This document shows, piece by piece, positions 1 through 6,432 of a stretch of 16,444 nt of DNA. Each line of letters starts with the position of its first letter. The stretch's first letter is position 1. Source of the stretch: Candidatus Faecousia faecipullorum (GTDB lineage Bacteria > Bacillota > Clostridia > Oscillospirales > Oscillospiraceae); assembly GCA_018710805.1 (NCBI GenBank), contig DVJG01000088.1, positions 1 to 16,444 on the forward strand. The letters run 5' to 3'. Below the pieces are notes generated by a model, which was not told where the DNA came from, searched no databases, and was given only the letters and a program-made list of their open reading frames with translations. A program made the position numbers and the translations under genes.

Positions 1-403
1 TGCCGATGGAAAGCTCCTTGCTGGGCGTTTCCTTTGCAGCGGAATTTGCCGTCCGGCGCAAAAGGGCTCGAATTCGGGCTTTCAGCTCCAAAATGTTAAA
101 GGGCTTTGTGAGATAGTCGTCGGCTCCGTGGTCGAATCCCATAAGCTTATCCATGTCGTCTGCCTTGGCTGTGAGAAGAATAATGGGAATATCGGAAAAT
201 TCCCGGATTTTCCCGCAGGCCGTAAGGCCATCCATATTTGGCATCATCACATCCAGCACCACCAGGTCCGGCGACTGCTCCCGGACAAGCTGAACAGCCT
301 CCAAGCCGTCGCTTCCGGTGATGACTTCGTATCCCTCGTTCTGCAAATTGAAGCGAATGCCTTTGACAAGCAGCACTTCATCGTCTACAACCAAGATTTT
401 CAT
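1..403 (-). CDS. OmpR/PhoB-type response regulator, N-terminal receiver domain (cut by window edge)
   Basis: This is the DNA-binding output half of a two-component system, acting in the cytoplasm as a phosphorylation-switched regulator. Only the first 134 codons are in the window. The receiver domain is complete: acidic pair D7/D8, phospho-acceptor D51 (VLDVMMP), T78 and K100 in TKPF. About 20 linker residues follow and the winged-helix output domain lies outside, so the OmpR subfamily is inferred from the receiver sequence. The start is an ATG at 401-403 that overlaps the stop of the upstream ComEA-like gene as ATGA, with a GGAGG six bases upstream inside that gene, so the two are translationally coupled. 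No histidine kinase is visible; it may follow beyond the left edge. Confidence 0.9.
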   Translation of the reverse strand, partial: MKILVVDDEVLLVKGIRFNLQNEGYEVITGSDGLEAVQLVREQSPDLVVLDVMMPNMDGLTACGKIREFSDIPIILLTAKADDMDKLMGFDHGADDYLTKPFNILELKARIRALLRRTANSAAKETPSKELSIG

Positions 404-783
404 GGTGTACCTCCAATCGTGATGAACTCCAGAATGTTTGCAAGCCGCTTCTCCCCAATGCCCTCTACATTCAGCAGGTCCTCAGCCGTGGTAAATGGCC
501 CGTGATCCTCCCGGTAGGCCACAATGCGCTGCGCCAGCACCTGTCCAATGCCGGGAAGCGCCTGAAGCTCCACAAGATCTGCAGTGTTCAAATCAATGGG
601 AAACTGAATTTCCACAGTTTCTTCGGTTATCTCCGTCTGCACCTGAGTGGGCTTCGTCAGCATGGCCTGGGGGACGGATAATTGAACCTCCGGACCGCGG
701 CCCCTGCCCAGGAAGAAACCCAGGGTAAAAGCGGCAAAGATAAGCGTAATGGTCACAAGAACGGAAACAGGCCGTTTTTTCAA
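400..783 (-). CDS. ComEA-like membrane-anchored helix-hairpin-helix protein
   Basis: The predicted product has 127 residues. It has one N-terminal membrane segment (about residues 7-26), a short polar linker, then a double helix-hairpin-helix module: IDLNTAD at 63-69, LPGIG at 76-80 and VEGIG at 106-110. This architecture matches the DNA-binding part of ComEA, which binds incoming DNA outside the membrane during transformation. It lacks the SLBB domain found in longer ComEA proteins, and no comEC or comEB is next to it, so a competence role is inferred. Translation starts at TTG (781-783), chosen because a GGGAGGTGG lies just upstream at 790-798. The gene is first in an operon with the response regulator. 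Confidence 0.8.
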   Translation of the reverse strand: MKKRPVSVLVTITLIFAAFTLGFFLGRGRGPEVQLSVPQAMLTKPTQVQTEITEETVEIQFPIDLNTADLVELQALPGIGQVLAQRIVAYREDHGPFTTAEDLLNVEGIGEKRLANILEFITIGGTP

Positions 784-801
784 GGAGAACCACCTCCCGC
801 A

Positions 802-830
802 TTGACTAGTAGGGAAAAAGCTGTTATAAT
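802..830 (+). promoter_or_regulatory. Promoter of the DacF-like/uracil-DNA glycosylase operon
   Basis: A TTGACT -35 (802-807) and a perfect TATAAT -10 (825-830) are spaced by 17 bases. Predicted start is near 837, giving a leader of about 60 bases before the ATG at 899. Confidence 0.75.
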
Positions 831-839
831 ATTACCTAC

Positions 840-868
840 ATTATACCAGATTTTTGATGGTCGGACAA
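840..868 (-). promoter_or_regulatory. Promoter of the comEA-like/response-regulator operon
   Basis: Reading the minus strand, a TTGTCC -35 (863-868) and a perfect TATAAT -10 (840-845) are separated by 17 bases. Predicted transcription start is near 833. The -10 faces that of the plus-strand promoter, with only nine bases between the two. Confidence 0.65.
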
Positions 869-876
869 GTCCGGCC
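859..876. repeat. 18-bp near-perfect palindrome over the -35 of the comEA-like promoter
   Basis: GGTCGGAC and GTCCGGCC flank a central AA; the arms pair fully apart from one G-T position. The palindrome covers the minus-strand -35 (863-868) and lies in the leader of the plus-strand transcript. It could be an operator or a small RNA hairpin. Only the symmetry is seen. Confidence 0.45.
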
Positions 877-898
877 AACCCATATTGAGGACAAAATT

Positions 899-2515
899 AT
901 GAAAAAATTTCGATTTCTTTCCATCCTTCTCTGTCTGAGCCTGGTGTTCGGCTGCCTGACCTTCCCGGTTCGGGCAACGGAGTCCCAGCCGGAAACCCAA
1001 ACCGAGACCTCTGCGGATACAGAGCCCACCATCCCGGATGTGAAGGATATGCCCTTTGGCACGGTTTCCATTTACAATGGCTGCCGCACCATTGAGGGCA
1101 TGGTCCCGCTGGCGGGTTCCGACCGGAAACTGGAAACAGCCCAGTCGGCCTTTCTCTATGAAGTCAATACGGGCACGGTGGTCTACGCCTACAACCCGGA
1201 TATGAAGGTGACCGCAGGTGGTCTGGTGAAGCTTGTAAATGCCGCCGTTGTCCTGGAAAAGGTTGAGTTAGACGAAATCGTGACCCTGACTGGGGATATC
1301 TACAACTATGGCTCCGGTCTGAACTACAACCTCCGCCGGGATGAGCAGATGAGCGTGGAAACCCTGCTCTACATCATGCTCCTCTACGGCGCCAACGACG
1401 CAGCCATCGGTCTTGCGGACTATGTGGCGGGAAACCAGATGAACTTCACCCAGCTCATGAATGAGTGGGTCAAAAATATCGGCTGTACCTCCACAGAATT
1501 CGGCAACGTCCATGGCCTGACCAGCGCCAACTGTTCTACCACTGCCCGGGACATGGCGAAGATCCTGATGAAGGTCATGGAAAACGAAGAGATCAAAAAA
1601 ATTCTCAGCGCGCTCTCTTATGAAGTTCCCCCAGACAATATCAATGAAAAAGAGCGTGGCTTCCGGACTTCCAACTATATGATCGATAAAGGTACCCTGG
1701 AAGATTTCTATGATACCCGCGTCAAAGGCGGCATGGCGTGCTTTAACCAGGAAATCGGCGCCTCCGTGGTGGTGTGGGCCAACAACATTAAGGAAGCGCC
1801 CATCGTGACAGAGGAAACCACCGAGACAACCGAGGCGCCAACGGAAACCACGGTGCCGGATGAAAGCACCGAACCCAAGGAGACCTACCCGCCGGAGCTG
1901 GAGGTATCCCAGAAGCCTTTGGAATATATCGGCGTTGTCATGAATGCCCAGCGTACCTTTGACCCGGTGGATACTTGGAAGGCCGTCTACTACGGCAACT
2001 TCAACGAGATGACCAAGCTCATCAAACTTGGCTTCGACAACTATAAGTCCAACCGCATCGTCTATGACGGCATGGTCCTGGACCAGGTTTCCATCATCGG
2101 CGGCGAGAGCAATGTGGTGGGCATGGCCAAGGTGAACATCGATTCCGTGGTCCCTGCTGCCGCCCATATGGATAATATCTACCGGATTTTTACAGCCAAG
2201 GAGGACCTGAAAGCACCGGTCAAAGCCGGGGACCTCATCGGCACCATGCAGCTGACTTACCGGGATTCCGTTATCGCCGAGGCGGAGGTTTACGCCATGG
2301 GCGGTGTGTCAGCCACCGGAAAAAACGGCGTCAGCATCCGCTCCACCGCATCCCGGAATGACGGAGACGGCGGCGGTGTTCTGTCGGTGCTGGGTACCAT
2401 TGCGGTGGTTATTCTGGGCATCGGTGTGGCGTATCTGACCTTCAATGCCTATATGCGGGCCAGAATTCGTGCCCGCCGCCGCCAGAGACGGGCTGACCGC
2501 CGGAGGACCCGGTAA
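899..2515 (+). CDS. DacF/PBP5-like D-alanyl-D-alanine carboxypeptidase homologue with degenerate catalytic motifs
   Basis: This 538-residue exported protein has the overall layout of a peptidase S11 (low-molecular-mass PBP). There is a signal peptide ending near PVRA (residue 26), a transpeptidase-like domain to about residue 300, a Thr/Glu/Pro-rich insert (about 302-342), a PBP5 C-terminal-like region (typical LKAPVKAGDLIG stretch), one C-terminal membrane helix and an Arg-rich tail. All three active-site motifs are changed. SxxK reads G108-L-V-K111, SxN reads G164-A-N166, and KTG reads K276-G-G278. The nucleophilic serine is therefore absent and carboxypeptidase activity is unlikely; a scaffold or ligand-binding role is inferred. 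The start at ATG 899 is preferred over upstream TTG/ATG codons at 854 and 857 because GAGGA lies seven bases upstream and a signal peptide follows directly. The stop overlaps the next start as TAATG. Confidence 0.85.
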   Translation: MKKFRFLSILLCLSLVFGCLTFPVRATESQPETQTETSADTEPTIPDVKDMPFGTVSIYNGCRTIEGMVPLAGSDRKLETAQSAFLYEVNTGTVVYAYNPDMKVTAGGLVKLVNAAVVLEKVELDEIVTLTGDIYNYGSGLNYNLRRDEQMSVETLLYIMLLYGANDAAIGLADYVAGNQMNFTQLMNEWVKNIGCTSTEFGNVHGLTSANCSTTARDMAKILMKVMENEEIKKILSALSYEVPPDNINEKERGFRTSNYMIDKGTLEDFYDTRVKGGMACFNQEIGASVVVWANNIKEAPIVTEETTETTEAPTETTVPDESTEPKETYPPELEVSQKPLEYIGVVMNAQRTFDPVDTWKAVYYGNFNEMTKLIKLGFDNYKSNRIVYDGMVLDQVSIIGGESNVVGMAKVNIDSVVPAAAHMDNIYRIFTAKEDLKAPVKAGDLIGTMQLTYRDSVIAEAEVYAMGGVSATGKNGVSIRSTASRNDGDGGGVLSVLGTIAVVILGIGVAYLTFNAYMRARIRARRRQRRADRRRTR

Positions 2516-3081
2516 TGATGCAGTGGAACGAACTGAAAGGGGTGTGCAGCAGCTGCACTCGCTGCGGCCTCTGTGAGACAAGGCATAACGTGGTGTTCGG
2601 AACCGGAAATGAAAACGCAGATATCCTTTTTGTAGGCGAAGGCCCCGGTGAACAGGAAGATCTGACGGGACTGCCCTTTGTGGGCCCTGCCGGAAAGCTT
2701 CTGGACGATATGCTCACCATTATCGATTTGGATAGAAATACCAACTGCTATATCTGCAACATCGTCAAATGCCGTCCGCCCCACAACCGGGACCCCTTGG
2801 AAACGGAACAGGAATCCTGCATCGGATACCTCCGCAACCAGGTGGCGCTGGTGAAGCCCAAGGTCATTGTATGTCTGGGCCGCATCGCCGCCAAAAAGCT
2901 CATTGACCCGGATTATCGCATTACCCGCCAGCACGGGACCTGGACCGAGCGGGCAGGGGTTTGGATGACTGCTATCTACCACCCATCCGCTCTGCTGCGG
3001 GACGTGAGCAAACGGCCGGAAACCTTCGACGATCTGCTTTCCATCCGGGAGAAGCTGAAAGAAGTGGACGCAAAAATCTGA
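2515..3081 (+). CDS. Family 4 (Fe-S) uracil-DNA glycosylase
   Basis: This enzyme removes uracil from DNA, starting base-excision repair in the cytoplasm. The 188-residue protein has the family-4 hallmarks. Cysteines C14, C17, C86 (KCRPP) and C102 are spaced to ligate a 4Fe-4S cluster. Motif A is GEGPGEQED at 41-49, and the uracil-binding motif B is HPSALLR at 156-162. Length is typical of the family. GGAGG at 2502-2506 lies eight bases before the ATG at 2515, whose first base is the last base of the preceding TAA. An alternative ATG is at 2518. Coupling to a cell-wall-type gene looks like shared expression rather than shared function. A strong terminator follows the stop codon. Confidence 0.93.
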   Translation: MMQWNELKGVCSSCTRCGLCETRHNVVFGTGNENADILFVGEGPGEQEDLTGLPFVGPAGKLLDDMLTIIDLDRNTNCYICNIVKCRPPHNRDPLETEQESCIGYLRNQVALVKPKVIVCLGRIAAKKLIDPDYRITRQHGTWTERAGVWMTAIYHPSALLRDVSKRPETFDDLLSIREKLKEVDAKI

Positions 3082-3086
3082 AAAAA

Positions 3087-3114
3087 AAGGGAGAGGCTTG
3101 CCTCTCCCTTAATT
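3087..3114 (+). terminator. Terminator of the DacF-like/UDG operon
   Basis: A 10-bp stem (3087-3096 with 3101-3110) with a CTTG loop lies six bases after the UDG stop. The stem ends in TT followed by AATTT, so the U-tract is short and interrupted. Confidence 0.75.
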
Positions 3115-3141
3115 TATAAGCTTCTATTCCAAGCAGACGAA

Positions 3142-3180
3142 AAAACATCCCTCCCGACACATTGCCGGGAGGGATGTTTT
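3142..3180 (-). terminator. Terminator of the LRR protein gene, likely bidirectional
   Basis: A perfect 15-bp stem (3142-3156 with 3166-3180) and a 9-base loop follow the stop of the minus-strand LRR gene. Read on the minus strand the stem runs into a T-run; on the plus strand it ends in TTTT, so it can also back up the UDG terminator between these convergent units. Confidence 0.85.
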
Positions 3181-3190
3181 CCGTTTCAGA

Positions 3191-4906
3191 TCAGGTGGGG
3201 TCGTAGTTTACGATAATGTCATGCTCCCGCAGGGCCGATACATCTTTCAGTTCAGCATTGCCGAAGACGTTGACCTGGACCAGACAGTAGTTATTTGCCA
3301 GCGCATCGATATTGGACAACAGGTTATAGTCCATATAGACATAGGAAAGCTGCTGCATATTTTTGAGGCTGTCAATGGACGTCAGCTGATTGTAGGAGCC
3401 GTCAATGTTCTGCAGAGGACAGCCGTCGGGCCATTTGGGCAGGGCCGTGACCTGGTTGGAGGAGAAGTTGAACTTCTTGAGCTTGCCAAGGGCGTTCAGC
3501 TTGGAGATATCGGCAATGGAATTGTTGCCGATGTTCAGCTCTTCCAGCTCCGTGCAGCCTGCAAGCAGGGATACATCGGTCAGCTCGTTATAGCTCACAG
3601 ACAGATAGGTGAGAAGCGGCATGGAGCCGACGCCTGTGAGAGCGGTGATGGTGTTGTGGTCGGCGCCCAGCCAGGTGAGCTTCACGCAGGAGGACAGGGG
3701 CGACAGACTGGTCAGGGCGTTAAAGGACAGATCCAGTTTATCAAGATTTGTCAACGGAGAAAGGGCGGAGACGTCGGTAACCGCATTGTGCTGGAGATAC
3801 AGCTCCCGCAGACCGCTCATATTGCTGAGGACTTCCAGATTGCGGATGGTGTTGTTGCCGAGGTCCAGATAAATAAGGCTCGGGGCACCCTCAAGGCCTG
3901 CAATGGTACTCAGTCCGCACTCGTTCAGAGTCAGCCGGGTCAGGGAAGGCAAACTGGCCAGAATAGTCAGTTCCTCCACCGGGAACGTGCAGCCAGTCAG
4001 GTCCAGGCTGGCAAGGCTTGCCAGTTTCGACAGAGGCTCCAGGGAATCGATGGTCTGGTTCTGAATGGTAAGGGTCTGCAAATAGGGCAGCAGGGAAAGA
4101 TCGCTGAAGGTTTTGACACCTTCGGGAGCGGTGAATTCCTTGATCTCCCAAAGCTGGTTGGTGAACACGGGGCTGTTTTCACCGGCGTTGATGGCCGTGC
4201 GGATTGCGCTCTCCATAGCGGGGTCGGAGAAGGTGACCTCCTCAATAACGCCGGTAATGGTGTATGCCAGAATGGTGACAGGGCTCACAAGTCCTTCAGG
4301 GCTTACGGCAATGGCATAGATGGTGGTCTCACCGGCAGGCAGAGAGATTTTGTCCTCATACCGGGCACCGTTGATGGAGGGGTATTCCCCGCTGTCTGTA
4401 TAGAAAATCACGCCGTCGGAGCTCAGGTGCAGGTCCATGTACTGGCTGTAATAGCCTGCCTCAGAGTCGGGAACGGGAGCCGTGGGACGTTCGGCGTCCA
4501 GCTTGCTCTTGATCTCCGGGTTTGCGATTTTTTCCAGCAGATTGACCGCATCCATGAGCTTGTCCTGCTCCACATAGGTCCGGCATAGGGCGGTGTACAG
4601 TTCCGCCGTGGGGCCTGCGTTGATGGCGGAGGTCAAGGTGGCTTCTGCCTTGGTGTAATTGCCATCGGCTTTATACTGGTTTGCCAGCTCAATGGCCACG
4701 TTCTGGTCCCGTCCGGAGAAGGTGTAGGCCATGTTATAGCACCAGGAGGAGATACGGGAATTGCCGTGAAGGTCCTGGAAACGGGCCTGGCTCAGAAGCG
4801 TGTCCCGGGTAAACTCCCGGTCATACTCAAATAAATACCAGATGACGCTGGCAGCAATCAGCAGACCCATCAGCAGCGGCACCAGGAATCGAATGGTTTT
4901 TTTCAT
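3191..4906 (-). CDS. Membrane-anchored leucine-rich-repeat surface protein with TPR-like and chitobiase-like domains
   Basis: The predicted product has 571 residues. One N-terminal membrane segment (about 7-27) has no clear cleavage site, so it is probably a signal anchor with the rest outside. Next come a TPR-like helical part (about 66-130), a small beta domain resembling the chitobiase/FN3-associated fold (about 149-216; IFYTDSGEYPSINGARY, then AIAVSPEGLVSP), a cap, and about twelve leucine-rich repeats of 20-22 residues to about 560, of the LxxLxLxxNxIxDLxxL internalin/SDS22 type. There is no sorting signal or C-terminal membrane helix. Such repeats usually bind proteins; the partner cannot be told here. 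GGAG lies nine bases before the ATG. It is divergent from the PadR-HAAS pair and convergent with the UDG operon. Confidence 0.85.
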   Translation of the reverse strand: MKKTIRFLVPLLMGLLIAASVIWYLFEYDREFTRDTLLSQARFQDLHGNSRISSWCYNMAYTFSGRDQNVAIELANQYKADGNYTKAEATLTSAINAGPTAELYTALCRTYVEQDKLMDAVNLLEKIANPEIKSKLDAERPTAPVPDSEAGYYSQYMDLHLSSDGVIFYTDSGEYPSINGARYEDKISLPAGETTIYAIAVSPEGLVSPVTILAYTITGVIEEVTFSDPAMESAIRTAINAGENSPVFTNQLWEIKEFTAPEGVKTFSDLSLLPYLQTLTIQNQTIDSLEPLSKLASLASLDLTGCTFPVEELTILASLPSLTRLTLNECGLSTIAGLEGAPSLIYLDLGNNTIRNLEVLSNMSGLRELYLQHNAVTDVSALSPLTNLDKLDLSFNALTSLSPLSSCVKLTWLGADHNTITALTGVGSMPLLTYLSVSYNELTDVSLLAGCTELEELNIGNNSIADISKLNALGKLKKFNFSSNQVTALPKWPDGCPLQNIDGSYNQLTSIDSLKNMQQLSYVYMDYNLLSNIDALANNYCLVQVNVFGNAELKDVSALREHDIIVNYDPT

Positions 4907-4940
4907 AGGAAACTACTCCATTTCGGAAAATCTAACCCAA

Positions 4941-4969
4941 ATTATACAGCAAATCAAATATAAAGTCAA
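4941..4969 (-). promoter_or_regulatory. Promoter of the LRR surface protein gene
   Basis: On the minus strand, TTGACT (4964-4969) and TATAAT (4941-4946) are separated by 17 bases, giving a start near 4934 and a leader of about 30 bases. It lies back to back with the PadR promoter; the two -35 boxes are about 60 bp apart. Confidence 0.8.
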
Positions 4970-5030
4970 GTCTGCGGTCTCAAGTGGGATTTTGGAAGCC
5001 CGAATGAGCATTTTATTTTTAATGTTATTC

Positions 5031-5059
5031 TTGACATATTGTGTAACACACGCTATAAT
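5031..5059 (+). promoter_or_regulatory. Consensus sigma-A promoter of the padR-HAAS operon
   Basis: Perfect TTGACA (5031-5036) and TATAAT (5054-5059) boxes are separated by 17 bases. Such a strong core promoter before a regulator gene suggests repression, probably by its own product. Confidence 0.88.
5040..5050. promoter_or_regulatory. Candidate PadR operator: TGTGT-A-ACACA inverted repeat in the promoter spacer
   Basis: The 11-bp symmetric element sits between the -35 and -10 boxes, where bound repressor would block RNA polymerase. PadR proteins often bind TGT/ACA dyads and autoregulate. The assignment rests on position and symmetry only. Confidence 0.5.
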
Positions 5060-5088
5060 GAAATTACAAACAAGGAGGGAGGGACACT

Positions 5089-5430
5089 ATGAACATTGAG
5101 GAAACCGTCCAGGGTCTGCAGCAGGAACTTCGCCGCGGAACCCTGATCCTGCTGGTTCTGGGACAGCTCCGGCAGAAAACCTACGGTTACAGCCTGGTGA
5201 AAAAGCTCAACGACAGCGAGATTCCCATGGACCCCAATACCCTATATCCGCTTCTGCGGCGATTGGAAGGGCAGGGGCTTCTTGCAAGTGAGTGGGACAC
5301 CGGGGAAAGCAAGCCCCGAAAATACTATAAAATTACAGAACAGGGCATGGAAGTTTTGGAAAAAACCCGGATTTATTGGAAGAACTTTTCAGAAAAAGTG
5401 GATGAACTTTTGGAGGAAGCATATGAATGA
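5089..5430 (+). CDS. PadR family transcriptional regulator
   Basis: This 113-residue winged-helix DNA-binding protein belongs to the short PadR-s2 type, which acts as a dimer and usually represses its own operon and a linked membrane function. The PadR core is clear: RRGTLILLVLGQL, YGYSLVKKL, then NTLYPLLRRLEGQGLL and the wing with RKYYKITEQG; a C-terminal helix (about 88-113) would form the dimer. AAGGAGGG lies upstream of the ATG at 5089. It overlaps the HAAS gene by eight bases. Pairs of this kind are widespread in Bacillota; the HAAS membrane protein is thought to receive the signal or be the regulated output. Confidence 0.93.
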   Translation: MNIEETVQGLQQELRRGTLILLVLGQLRQKTYGYSLVKKLNDSEIPMDPNTLYPLLRRLEGQGLLASEWDTGESKPRKYYKITEQGMEVLEKTRIYWKNFSEKVDELLEEAYE

Positions 5431-6394
5431 TCTGATTGAACGCTATATCTATGCCGTAACCCGGCGACTTCCCAAAAAACAGCGGGAGGACGTCTCTCAG
5501 GAGCTTCGAGGACTGATTGAAGATATGCTCGCCGAGCGGTGTCAGGGCCGCATTCCCCAGGAGAAGGATATTCGGGTTGTCCTGACAGAGCTGGGAAGCC
5601 CCCAGGAGCTATATGCCAAGTATGACGAAAACAGCGAAAAATGCCTTATTGGTCCGCCTTACTACGCACCTTACACATTCGTCATGAAAATTGCCCTCAT
5701 AGGCACGGCAGCGGGCCTTACCATTGCAAACCTGATTTTAGGGGTTATGGAGCCTCAGGCCAATGTGTTTGAGACCCTGCTTTCCTGGCTTTCCATGATG
5801 TGGAACGGCCTTCTCAGTGCCTTTGCCATTGTGACCCTGCTCTTTGCCTTCTTCTACCGTAAGGAGATCAAATTGGGGACCCCTTTCAATTTTGACGACC
5901 TGCCTCCCGTGCCCAAAAAGCAGGAGGAAATTTCCAAGTGGGAGTGCATCGCAGGCATTGTGTTCAACATATTCTTTGCTGTGCTTTTTCTGGCGGTTCC
6001 CCAGCTGATTTTCGTGTTTCTCGGCGAAAGCGGAAAGCGGATTCCGATCTTTGATGTGGAGGCCATCCGGGACACCTGGTATATTATTGTGATTTTTGCC
6101 GTCTGCGGCATTACCCGGGAGATCATTGCCCTTATGGAAGGACGGTACAACAAAAAGGTGTTCCTGACGGACATAGTGACGGATGGAATTTCCGCCGTTC
6201 TCAGTATCTGGTGGCTTACAGGCTTCCGGCTCATGAACCCGGAGTTCACGGATTCCATTGCCCAGATTTTCCAGGGAGACAGGGAGCTGGTGGTGCAGAT
6301 TTTTTCACACTTTCAGTCTTTCTTCCTTGTGTGCATTCTATTCGCCCTGACCTTGGACCTGGTTACATCGGCAGTCAGAACCCTGAAAAAGTAA
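5423..6394 (+). CDS. HAAS-domain (DUF1700-like) integral membrane protein, PadR partner
   Basis: The predicted product has 323 residues. The first 75 or so form the helical HAAS domain (IERYIYAVTRRLP, then REDVSQELRGLIEDML and LTELGSPQELYAKY). About six membrane segments follow at roughly 86-108, 122-145, 175-199, 218-238, 247-267 and 296-317. HAAS proteins are typically encoded directly after a PadR regulator, as here, and are thought to link membrane or envelope state to PadR-controlled expression; the signal is unknown. The ATG at 5423 was chosen, not the in-frame codons from 5282, because GGAGG at 5412-5416 lies six bases upstream, the HAAS motif starts here, and the upstream codons lie inside padR. 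It has no clear own terminator; the convergent hairpin at 6400-6427 lies immediately downstream. Confidence 0.85.
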   Translation: MNDLIERYIYAVTRRLPKKQREDVSQELRGLIEDMLAERCQGRIPQEKDIRVVLTELGSPQELYAKYDENSEKCLIGPPYYAPYTFVMKIALIGTAAGLTIANLILGVMEPQANVFETLLSWLSMMWNGLLSAFAIVTLLFAFFYRKEIKLGTPFNFDDLPPVPKKQEEISKWECIAGIVFNIFFAVLFLAVPQLIFVFLGESGKRIPIFDVEAIRDTWYIIVIFAVCGITREIIALMEGRYNKKVFLTDIVTDGISAVLSIWWLTGFRLMNPEFTDSIAQIFQGDRELVVQIFSHFQSFFLVCILFALTLDLVTSAVRTLKK

Positions 6395-6399
6395 GAAAA

Positions 6400-6427
6400 G
6401 CGGCGCATCCACCTTGGGATGCGCCGC
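6400..6427 (-). terminator. Terminator of tex
   Basis: An 11-bp GC-rich stem (6400-6410 with 6417-6427) and a 6-base loop start five bases after the tex stop. On the minus strand the stem runs into TTTT. On the plus strand A residues follow, so intrinsic termination of the HAAS transcript here is less certain. Confidence 0.85.
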
Positions 6428-6432
6428 AAAAA

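Noticed and set aside
953..955. Possible lipobox cysteine (VFGC, residue 19) in the DacF-like protein
   Set aside because: Phe at the -2 position fits the lipobox poorly, and PVRA seven residues later is a good ordinary cleavage site; the protein also has a C-terminal membrane anchor.
3221..4588. Long open frame on the plus strand inside the LRR gene region
   Set aside because: It is exactly antisense to a clear LRR protein, has no ribosome binding site or promoter, and its periodic Gln/Gly/Ile-rich sequence mirrors the repeat codons.
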